From CAZEAN01 sp964510225 (lineage in GTDB: Bacteria > Planctomycetota > Planctomycetia > Isosphaerales > Isosphaeraceae), in contig CAZEAN010000159.1 in assembly GCA_964510225.1 (NCBI GenBank), positions 1-12,758 on the forward strand: DNA of 12,758 nt. Direction: 5' to 3'. Numbering within the stretch: position 1 is the first letter of the stretch; each line of letters starts with the position of its first letter. The notes under the pieces are model-generated. The model did no database searches. It worked only from the letters and a program-made list of their open reading frames with translations, and was not told the origin of the DNA. Made by a program: the position numbers and the translations under genes. This document shows positions 7,299 through 12,758 of this stretch, piece after piece.

Positions 7299-7713
7299 TC
7301 CGAGAGGGGAACTCACCTGAAACCGAGTGGTTCACCAATCGTGGACCGCTCGTTAAGCCTTGCCATCGGGTCAGTGGTCCAACGGCATTCTTTGGAATGG
7401 GCAAGCAGTAACGGTAGACCCAAACGATCAAGCCGCGACGCGTTCGGAGTCTGATCCGCTCAAAGAGGCCAGCCTCGGTCCCCTCATAGGGATCGAGGAT
7501 GGACTCCAACTCTTGAAAACTGACGGTACGGGCATACCCTTCCACCCAACCTGCGTTGGGATTCTCCATTTCTACTAACGCAGGATAGGGACCGAGGTCG
7601 TACAGTACACCACGGACTGCGTCGGCAACCCAACCGTCACGGATTGCTTCCTCACCATCCGCAGGCGCGAGCGTTCCGTAAGCAAAGAGGTAGTCCGAAT
7701 CGTATGCTGTCAT
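7261..7713 (-). CDS. Gamma-glutamylcyclotransferase-like (GGCT/AIG2-like) protein
   Basis: This 150-residue protein has the length of the small GGCT-like fold. FAYGTL (residues 10-15) matches the YGxL substrate-binding loop. GVLYDLGPYPAL (36-47) is the usual second signature. LDPYEG (73-78) places Glu77 at the position of the catalytic acid that cyclises gamma-glutamyl groups to 5-oxoproline. Family members act on gamma-glutamyl peptides or gamma-glutamylamines; the exact substrate cannot be read from sequence. It is the last gene of the minus-strand cluster, 16 nt after the acyltransferase stop. No convincing Shine-Dalgarno precedes ATG 7713, so it may depend on translation of the gene before it. 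The last roughly 25 residues look non-conserved, and their codons overlap the 3' end of the opposing propeller gene by 38 bp. Confidence 0.86.
   Translation of the reverse strand: MTAYDSDYLFAYGTLAPADGEEAIRDGWVADAVRGVLYDLGPYPALVEMENPNAGWVEGYARTVSFQELESILDPYEGTEAGLFERIRLRTRRGLIVWVYRYCLPIPKNAVGPLTRWQGLTSGPRLVNHSVSGEFPSRIKGSDGTGSVGL
7280..7312. terminator. Candidate bidirectional terminator hairpin at the convergent gene ends
   Basis: TCGGATC (7286-7292) and GATCCGA (7297-7303) form a perfect 7-bp stem with a CCTT loop. GTTCC (7280-7284) and GGAAC (7308-7312) extend it beyond an internal loop. The loop holds the first base of the propeller TGA stop (7296-7298), and the hairpin overlaps the last codons of the opposing gene (stop at 7261). 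Position favours a shared terminator. No U-run follows on either strand, so it is not a classical intrinsic terminator. Confidence 0.35.
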
Positions 7714-7729
7714 CGTGCTGGTGAATAGT

Positions 7730-8923
7730 TTAAATTTTGATAAATACGCGATGATGATATAGCCATCCGAGCATTAGCCAGATCACCAAGAATACTGCGG
7801 CCCCGTGGAGGAGTGGTTCGAACGGTTCCCCGATTACGCGGAAGAGTTCGCGTCCGAGGTGGCGATCGAGTGCGGAGCTAATGAATCCAACGAAGAGCCA
7901 ATCCATCAGATAGGCAGCAATTGAGTTTGCACCAATGACGCGGAGTGGGTAGGTCCAGCTCTTCCAACCGATCCCGTCGACAATCCCGTACATCAAGCCG
8001 AGGAAGATCAAACAGCATCCGCCACTAAAGAGTGTCCAGGTTGGCGTCCAGATCCGTTTCACGACGGGACAGAGCCCCAATTCGCCGATCCCGTATCCTA
8101 AGGCGAGCATCGCGATCCCCGCCGCGACAAGCCAACCGACCTTCCAGAATGCCGAGGAACTATCCTTCAGAACTTGTCCGGCGATTAAGCCGATGATCAT
8201 CGTGCCGAGTGTTGGGATAAAGCTCAAGGTGGCATAACCACCGCCGTTGTATTCGAACTCACTTGGTCTTGGAAAGAGATTCAAGAACCAACGATCGAAC
8301 GCCATCGCGAGGTTACTATTCTTGTTCCAATGTGCTTCGAAGCCGTCCATCAAGTGACGCCAGTCGATCGGAACGCCTCGGCTAACATAGTCAAAATCAG
8401 CTCCAGGTGCCGGGTAGAGTGCAAACGCAGCCCAATAACCCAAAAGGATCACTCCCAGCGTGATCCAACGATCACGAGATGGCCTTAAGCCCAACAGAAA
8501 AAGTACTGGATAACCAAGCCCGATCTGGGTCAAGGTGTCTTCAAATGTGTAGTCTGTTGATTCATCACCAATCGATCGTAAAAAAATGCCAAGTGCAATC
8601 AAGAGAAACGATCGCCAAAAGGCATGAGCGGCCATGAGCCATGTTGATTGGCCGTGTCCCTGCCGGCTCGCAATCGAGAATGGCAAGGCAACTCCGACCA
8701 GGAACGAGAATGAAGGCTGGATCAGGTCATGGAGGGAACAGCCGATCCAGTCCACATGGGATTGATGGTAGGCAAGCCATTCCCAGAGCTTGCTCTTAGG
8801 GAGCGCATTAGCGACTCGTCGAAGGTGGAGTACTTCAGCGAGCATCAAGAACATCACCAAGCCCCGGTAGGCATCGATCGATGCGAGACGATCTTGGCCT
8901 CCTTGTTTTGTGGTCCGGATCAT
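7730..8923 (-). CDS. HGSNAT-like (DUF5009/DUF1624-type) multi-pass membrane acyltransferase
   Basis: This 397-residue integral membrane protein has about ten hydrophobic helices. The N-terminal RLASIDAYRGLVMFLM (12-27) is the family signature of heparan-alpha-glucosaminide N-acetyltransferase relatives. The following loop SHVDWIGCSLHDLIQPSF contains His56, which aligns by eye with the acetyl-carrying histidine of human HGSNAT (HxxWxGxxxxDLxxPxF pattern). Family enzymes move acetyl groups from cytoplasmic acetyl-CoA across a membrane to an amino sugar or other acceptor. Here the acceptor may be a cell-envelope or imported glycan, which is inference. ATG 8923 is preceded by TGAGG at suitable distance. 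The gene starts 62 nt after the HAD stop and lies 16 nt before the GGCT-like gene, so it is probably in the same transcript. The transport-only alternative is less likely given the conserved His. Confidence 0.87.
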   Translation of the reverse strand: MIRTTKQGGQDRLASIDAYRGLVMFLMLAEVLHLRRVANALPKSKLWEWLAYHQSHVDWIGCSLHDLIQPSFSFLVGVALPFSIASRQGHGQSTWLMAAHAFWRSFLLIALGIFLRSIGDESTDYTFEDTLTQIGLGYPVLFLLGLRPSRDRWITLGVILLGYWAAFALYPAPGADFDYVSRGVPIDWRHLMDGFEAHWNKNSNLAMAFDRWFLNLFPRPSEFEYNGGGYATLSFIPTLGTMIIGLIAGQVLKDSSSAFWKVGWLVAAGIAMLALGYGIGELGLCPVVKRIWTPTWTLFSGGCCLIFLGLMYGIVDGIGWKSWTYPLRVIGANSIAAYLMDWLFVGFISSALDRHLGRELFRVIGEPFEPLLHGAAVFLVIWLMLGWLYHHRVFIKI

Positions 8924-8985
8924 CGGTTGCCTCAGTACTGCATTGGCGGGTCAACTATTGACAACGAGGGAGGTCGAAGGGTGAC

Positions 8986-9681
8986 TCAAGGTCGGTGCGC
9001 GAGGAAGTCAGCAAGCTCATTGAGATTAGCAGCTTCGATCGTCGGCGCGATTGAACCGTAATCAGCTTGGCTCTCACCGAGGCGGTTGACCCAAGCGTTC
9101 GGGATCCCCAGCGCATCGGTCGGTATAATATCGTGAAAGAAGCTTTGCGCCGCATGCAACCAGCGGAGGCTTCCGATCCGCAAACGAGTGACCTCGAAGT
9201 GAGAGTGTCCTGGTTTATACGAACCGACATGTTCCGCTGTCACCACGTAACGAGGATCAAAGACATCCGGTAAGAGCTTACAAGTCTCACTCAGCAAGTC
9301 GTTATCGATGTTGGAAAGGATGCCGAGTCGAAACCCCGATTCGGCGAGTCGATTGAGTGCTCCTACTGTGTCTTCGAAAGGTGGCCATTGCGGGAGGGTG
9401 TTTGCCAGGAACCCCGATTGATCAGCACCGATTTCCCAACCGAGTCGCTTCAAGACACGTTGCTCAACCTTCGCGAGAATCTCTCGATAGGGTCGATAGT
9501 GACCTGCCTGGACTTTCGGTTCTTCATCATGGTAATGCCGGAGGATTTGCTCGGGCTCGACATGAAGCTCTTGATCAGCGGCGACCTGTCGGAAGGCATC
9601 GACGATTCCCGTCCGCCAGTCCACCAAGGTGCCATAACAGTCAAACGTGATGACATCGAATGTCCGTTGCTCAGGAGTCAT
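8986..9681 (-). CDS. HAD-superfamily hydrolase, (S)-2-haloacid dehalogenase-like
   Basis: This 231-residue cytosolic hydrolase shows all HAD motifs. Motif I is TFDCYGTLVDW with nucleophile Asp14, and Tyr16/Gly17/Thr18 match the dehalogenase-like FDxYGT form. Motif II is ILSNID with Ser123. Motif III is GSYKPGHSHF with Lys156. Motif IV lies in FFHDIIPTDALGI with Asp184 and Asp189. An alpha-helical cap lies at about 20-100. The length and the HDxxPTDALGI variant fit the type II haloacid dehalogenase branch, but many such proteins are phosphatases, so the substrate is open. ATG 9681 overlaps the MazG-like stop as ATGA, and GGAG lies 7 nt before it. Translational coupling is likely. Confidence 0.92.
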   Translation of the reverse strand: MTPEQRTFDVITFDCYGTLVDWRTGIVDAFRQVAADQELHVEPEQILRHYHDEEPKVQAGHYRPYREILAKVEQRVLKRLGWEIGADQSGFLANTLPQWPPFEDTVGALNRLAESGFRLGILSNIDNDLLSETCKLLPDVFDPRYVVTAEHVGSYKPGHSHFEVTRLRIGSLRWLHAAQSFFHDIIPTDALGIPNAWVNRLGESQADYGSIAPTIEAANLNELADFLAHRP

Positions 9682-10079
9682 GAAGGGTCTCCGTCGAGGG
9701 CCTGGCCTGAGTACTCTGTGTATTTGTCGTTGCGTCCGAACGCTTGCTCAACAGGATACTTCTGGGCAGCGAGTGCCAGTTTCTTTTCGAGGGTGGCCGC
9801 AAGGTCGACTCCGGAGACATCAGCAAGGCGGAGCAACGCCCAGAGGCAGTCGGCGAGTTCATACGAGAACTCACGATGGCACTCGGGATCGGCCAGTCGA
9901 TCCCTGATTTGACCATCAGAACGGAAACGAAAGTGCTCAAGTGCCTCACCCGCCTCAATCATCAGGCAGAGTCCCAGATCCTTGGGGTTGTGGAACTGTT
10001 CCCAATTACGTTCTCTCGTAAATTGAAAGACCAAGGATTTGAGATCTCGGATCGTGGTCTCGTTATCACTGATGGGCAT
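9678..10079 (-). CDS. MazG-like / RS21-C6-type nucleotide pyrophosphohydrolase
   Basis: This 133-residue all-alpha NTP pyrophosphatase has the usual single-domain length. FTRERNWEQFHNPKDLGLCL (20-39) is the conserved opening of the RS21-C6/dCTPase-like group. The Mg-binding EXXE...EXXD signature is Glu42-Ala-Gly-Glu45 and Glu74-Leu-Ala-Asp77. The C-terminal KLALAAQKYPV (100-110) is also typical. Family members hydrolyse canonical or damaged (d)NTPs to NMP and pyrophosphate, cleaning the nucleotide pool; the preferred base is unknown. It is the first gene of the minus-strand cluster, overlaps the HAD gene by 4 nt, and is divergent from the MoxR operon. The Shine-Dalgarno before ATG 10079 is weak. 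The last roughly 18 residues lie beyond the family core. Confidence 0.9.
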   Translation of the reverse strand: MPISDNETTIRDLKSLVFQFTRERNWEQFHNPKDLGLCLMIEAGEALEHFRFRSDGQIRDRLADPECHREFSYELADCLWALLRLADVSGVDLAATLEKKLALAAQKYPVEQAFGRNDKYTEYSGQALDGDPS

Positions 10080-10152
10080 AGGTTTACTTACTTGTCAGTA
10101 CGGTCGAAACGAGGAAGAACCGGGAGAACTCCGAAAAAGTTCGGGATTTTGC

Positions 10153-10181
10153 TGGAACTGGTGACTTCCTCCCGTTATATC
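10153..10181 (+). promoter_or_regulatory. Candidate promoter for the MoxR operon
   Basis: TGGAAC (10153-10158) and TATATC (10176-10181) are separated by exactly 17 bp in the 172-bp divergent gap. Both are partial matches to -35 and -10 boxes. The GGAAC core is also reminiscent of ECF-type -35 elements. The same stretch read backwards holds TATAAC (10174-10179), a good -10-like hexamer for the minus-strand cluster, but with no matching -35. Prediction by eye only. Confidence 0.25.
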
Positions 10182-10251
10182 AACATTATCGATCGAGGAT
10201 CAGTACATCATCTGTTTTGCTCTATTCAAAGCCTCTTGCCTTACCTCAAGG

Positions 10252-11313
10252 ATGTCAGACTTTATGAGTCCCACCGCCTCAACGCCGGCCGGTGCAACGC
10301 CGGTCTCCGAAGAAACGGTCAGCTTTATCCAGAAGATCAGGGAGCGGGTTGGAACCGTCGTTGTTGGACAAGATGTCGTTGTCGAACGTGCGCTGATCGC
10401 ACTTTTTACGGGTGGCCACCTCCTCCTTCAAGGTGTTCCTGGACTTGCAAAAACTCTCCTCGTGTCGACCCTAGCGAAGACCATTGCACTCGACTTCAAG
10501 CGGATCCAGTTCACCGTCGACTTGCTCCCATCGGACATCGTTGGTTCGGAAATCCTGGATCAGCGGACGAACGAATTCCGGACCCACCAAGGACCGATTT
10601 TCACGAATCTCTTACTCGCTGACGAAATCAACCGGGCGGCGCCCAAAGTTCAGAGTGCGTTGCTCGAAGCAATGCAGGAACGGAAGGTGACCATCGGTAA
10701 CGAAACCTATAACCTCCCTGCTCCATTTCTTGTCATCGCGACACAGAACCCAGTCGAGCAGAGTGGGACGTTTGAGCTTCCCGAGGCCCAACTCGATCGT
10801 TTCATGCTCTGTCACCGGCTCTCCTATCCCACGAAAGAGGAGGAGAAAGAGGTTCTCCGACGTAATGCTGCCCTCGGAATTCGACGCGAATCGAGTGGGG
10901 GAGCTGTTGCCCGGACGGAGTTCGATGTGCTCGAAAAGGAACCTGTGGGGTCGGTCGAGGACTTGGTAAAGGCAATGGAAGCTGTGCAGGAGGTCTTCGT
11001 CTCCGAGACTTTTACCGATCATGTGGTTGAAGCGGTGGAACGTACTCGCAACCATCCTGATCTGGAACTCGGTGCCTCACCACGCGCTGGGATCGCTTTG
11101 ATTAAAGCAGCAAGGGCCCGGGCACTGATCAACGCCCGAAATTATGTGATCCCGGAAGATCTCTTCGCGCTCGCGGAAGACGTCGTCTTGCACCGGATCC
11201 GACTCAATTACGAAGCACTCGCCGATGGCCGCACTGGGCCGGCAGTCCTCCGCGAGATCCTCGGACCGCTCGGGGCACCGAGCCGGAACGGCCGCAGTAT
11301 TGCTCGCTCCTAA
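10252..11313 (+). CDS. moxR: MoxR-family AAA+ ATPase
   Basis: This 353-residue ATPase has the standard MoxR layout. Walker A is GVPGLAKT (61-68). Walker B is LLLADEINRA with Asp124 and Glu125. Sensor 1 is ATQNPVEQ with Asn165. The arginine of LPEAQLDRF is Arg182. A C-terminal lid domain includes SPRAGIALIKAARARA. MoxR proteins act as ATP-driven chaperones, often for VWA-type partners encoded next door; here the DUF58 gene follows after 58 bp. The start is uncertain. ATG 10252 has AAGG directly against it, whereas the second Met (ATG 10264, residue 5) has AAGGA 11 nt upstream, a looser but workable site. The difference is only four residues. It is divergent from the MazG-like gene. Confidence 0.96.
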   Translation: MSDFMSPTASTPAGATPVSEETVSFIQKIRERVGTVVVGQDVVVERALIALFTGGHLLLQGVPGLAKTLLVSTLAKTIALDFKRIQFTVDLLPSDIVGSEILDQRTNEFRTHQGPIFTNLLLADEINRAAPKVQSALLEAMQERKVTIGNETYNLPAPFLVIATQNPVEQSGTFELPEAQLDRFMLCHRLSYPTKEEEKEVLRRNAALGIRRESSGGAVARTEFDVLEKEPVGSVEDLVKAMEAVQEVFVSETFTDHVVEAVERTRNHPDLELGASPRAGIALIKAARARALINARNYVIPEDLFALAEDVVLHRIRLNYEALADGRTGPAVLREILGPLGAPSRNGRSIARS

Positions 11314-11371
11314 GATCCGATATGGCGTGAAGAGAAGAACGCGACAGGTCATCAACTAAAGGAGTCGTTGC

Positions 11372-12232
11372 GTGGAAGCGCAGCTTGATCAGCTTGCGGT
11401 AATGGATTCAAGGCAGTTCCAAGTTGCTGTCAAGCGATTAGCCGATTCCCTGAGTTACGGAACCGATCGCTCGCCGATGCTCGGTTCTGGGCTCGAATAT
11501 GTGCAGTCAAGACCCTATCAATACGGAGATCCAATCAAGGCGATTGATTGGCGAGTCACCGCACGGACTCGACGGGTCCATGTCAAAGAATATGAAGCAC
11601 CGAAACGAATGCCGGTTTATCTGCTTGTTGATACCTCGGCATCGATGACGCTAAGCTCGACCTCGCGAAGTAAGTACGCCAACGCGGTTTTTCTCGCGGG
11701 TGGTCTTGCGTTAGCCTGCCTTGACCGGATTAGCCCCGTCGGACTCCTCGGTGTTGGCGGTCGTGGGCTCCACATCCGACCGAGCCTCTCGAAAGATCAA
11801 GTGATGCAGTGGCTCTATCAGCTCCGGACCTATCGATTTGATGAGCCGACCACACTCGCAAGTCGGCTTGCGCGGCTCTCGCCGAGTCTTGGGCAGCGTG
11901 CCTTGATCATTACGCTCAGTGACCTCCATGATCCCCAAGCGATTCCTGCACTCAAGCGGCTCGGCCAACGACACGACGCCGCCGTGATTCAATTCCGCGA
12001 CCCTGCGGAGGATTCTCTCCGAGGCGCGGGATTTGTTCGAGCCCGCGAGGCGGAAACCGGACGTGCCTTCGTGGTCCGAGGCCGGCACGACTGGCTCGAA
12101 CGTGATGAGATTGCGGATGAATTTCGACGTGCTGGGATCGACTATCTCTATCTTCCGACAGATCAGCCGTTTGTCTCGAGTGTCCGCCACTTCTTCCAGA
12201 CAAGAAACCTCTTGGGACGGGGGGCCCGATAA
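11372..12232 (+). CDS. DUF58 protein with VWA-like fold, MoxR partner
   Basis: This 286-residue soluble protein starts with GTG at 11372, preceded by AAAGGAG (11358-11364) with a 7-nt spacer. The DUF58 signature is clear: YQYGDPIKAIDWRVTAR (49-65), followed by VKEYE. A MIDAS-type metal-binding motif DTSASM (87-92) opens the VWA-like fold, and ITLSDLHD near residue 175 fits a later strand and loop of that fold. No membrane helix is seen, unlike longer DUF58 members. DUF58 proteins are commonly encoded with MoxR ATPases and are thought to be their metal-dependent adaptors or clients. The next gene begins one base after its TAA, so the genes form an operon. Confidence 0.95.
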   Translation: MEAQLDQLAVMDSRQFQVAVKRLADSLSYGTDRSPMLGSGLEYVQSRPYQYGDPIKAIDWRVTARTRRVHVKEYEAPKRMPVYLLVDTSASMTLSSTSRSKYANAVFLAGGLALACLDRISPVGLLGVGGRGLHIRPSLSKDQVMQWLYQLRTYRFDEPTTLASRLARLSPSLGQRALIITLSDLHDPQAIPALKRLGQRHDAAVIQFRDPAEDSLRGAGFVRAREAETGRAFVVRGRHDWLERDEIADEFRRAGIDYLYLPTDQPFVSSVRHFFQTRNLLGRGAR

Positions 12233-12233
12233 G

Positions 12234-12758
12234 GTGTCGAGATTCCTAGCACTCTGGTTCTTCGCGCTGTTCTGGGTCATACTGCCGCAATCGAGTTCGA
12301 CCGTTTTGGGGCGGCAGGAGAGACTTGCCGAGTCAACGGTTGGGATGCCGAGGGCGATCGAACAACTTGTGATTCCGGGCGCCGAGGTAGAACCGATTCC
12401 TCGGGAAGATCGTGAGACGCCAGTGATCGTCCGGTTTGTGGAGTCGTACCGACACGGTTCTGGTTTTCGCTACAACATCGAGTTTTATGCGTTAGAGCCA
12501 GGAACCTACGACCTTCGAGATTACATCCGACGGAAGGATGGCTCGTCTCTTGAAGGACTGGAGCCGATCGCGATCCGAGTGGATCCGATCCTCCCCGAGG
12601 GTCAGATTGAACCGAATTCTCTGATCGCACAAGAGACTCCTAGACCCTGGGGTTATCGGGCATTTTTAATCGGCGGGTCCGTGGTTTGGATCCTGGTCCT
12701 CGGTTGGTTGCTCTTCGGTCGTCCTTCCCGACGCCGATCTAGCCAGGGAGCGGCCGCC
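12234..12758 (+). CDS. Small exported, membrane-anchored protein in the MoxR-DUF58 operon (3' end outside window)
   Basis: The frame is open for 175 codons to the window edge. GTG at 12234 lies one base after the DUF58 stop, so translation is probably coupled. This start preserves an N-terminal hydrophobic segment (SRFLALWFFALFWVILPQSS) that looks like a signal peptide. The next Met (residue 38) would lose it. Residues about 40-130 are a probable beta-rich extracytoplasmic domain with FRYNIEFYALEPGTYDLRDY (78-97) and RRKDGSS. A single membrane helix spans about 142-162 (AFLIGGSVVWILVLGWLLF), followed by a basic stretch. Topology suggests an outside domain anchored in the inner membrane. The place in the operon resembles that of BatD-like proteins in Bat loci, but I see no clear BatD motif. 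I recall similar planctomycete proteins of unknown function. C-terminal content is not visible. Confidence 0.85.
   Translation, partial: MSRFLALWFFALFWVILPQSSSTVLGRQERLAESTVGMPRAIEQLVIPGAEVEPIPREDRETPVIVRFVESYRHGSGFRYNIEFYALEPGTYDLRDYIRRKDGSSLEGLEPIAIRVDPILPEGQIEPNSLIAQETPRPWGYRAFLIGGSVVWILVLGWLLFGRPSRRRSSQGAAA

Noticed and set aside
9744..10622. Plus-strand open frame of 292 codons
   Set aside because: It crosses the MazG-like gene in antisense and the MoxR gene out of frame. Both have complete catalytic motifs, so this frame is a shadow.
10252..12758. MoxR-DUF58 operon considered as a MoxR-VWA-type defence system
   Set aside because: There are no effector, nuclease or mobile genes nearby, and the third gene is an envelope-type protein; this resembles the common housekeeping planctomycete locus.

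Overview
The window is about 12.8 kb of moderate-GC DNA and most likely comes from a member of the Planctomycetota. Three things point there: an extracellular protein with an N-terminal 'MEPRVLL' stretch (the LEPR-XLL motif of large planctomycete surface proteins), an oversized outer-membrane factor with the N-terminal block (DPRW...PPDD) I associate with planctomycete TolC-like proteins, and a MoxR/DUF58/small-membrane-protein locus of planctomycete type. I cannot assign a genus. I see no tRNA, rRNA, CRISPR array, insertion sequence or integrase.

Layout. (1) Positions 1-4514, minus strand: an efflux or secretion cassette. It holds a 988-residue TolC/OprM-type outer-membrane factor followed by an HlyD/MacA-type periplasmic adaptor that runs off the left edge. 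The adaptor starts inside the outer-membrane-factor gene, giving a 128-nt overlap, and has a good Shine-Dalgarno there. The transporter ATPase/permease would be expected to the left of the window. (2) Positions 4515-4898: a 384-bp divergent intergenic region with a 12-bp perfect palindrome and inverted repeats. (3) Positions 4899-7298, plus strand: a 799-residue surface or secreted protein made of seven FG-GAP repeats (one complete beta-propeller), a run of 14 aspartates and a basic, Phe/Pro-rich tail. (4) Positions 7261-10079, minus strand: a four-gene directional cluster transcribed in the order MazG-like NTP pyrophosphohydrolase, HAD hydrolase, HGSNAT-like membrane acyltransferase, gamma-glutamylcyclotransferase-like protein. 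Its last gene runs tail-to-tail into the propeller gene with a 38-bp overlap and a shared hairpin. (5) Positions 10080-10251: a divergent promoter region. (6) Positions 10252-12758, plus strand: a MoxR AAA+ ATPase, a DUF58 protein and a small exported membrane protein cut by the right edge, spaced as an operon.

How the parts may work together. The adaptor and outer-membrane factor form two thirds of a tripartite envelope exporter. The head-to-head propeller gene could encode its cargo or an envelope partner, but that is inference from position only. The minus-strand cluster combines a nucleotide-pool cleaning enzyme, a small-molecule hydrolase and a GGCT-like enzyme with an acetyl-transferring membrane protein. 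The first two genes are translationally coupled by an ATGA overlap. The MoxR-DUF58 genes fit the known ATPase-plus-VWA-type chaperone pairing in envelope or maturation systems. I found no clearly novel defence or mobile system. The most unusual items are the propeller/poly-Asp/basic-tail protein, the long dual-coding overlap in the exporter operon, and a calcium-loop-like insert in the adaptor.
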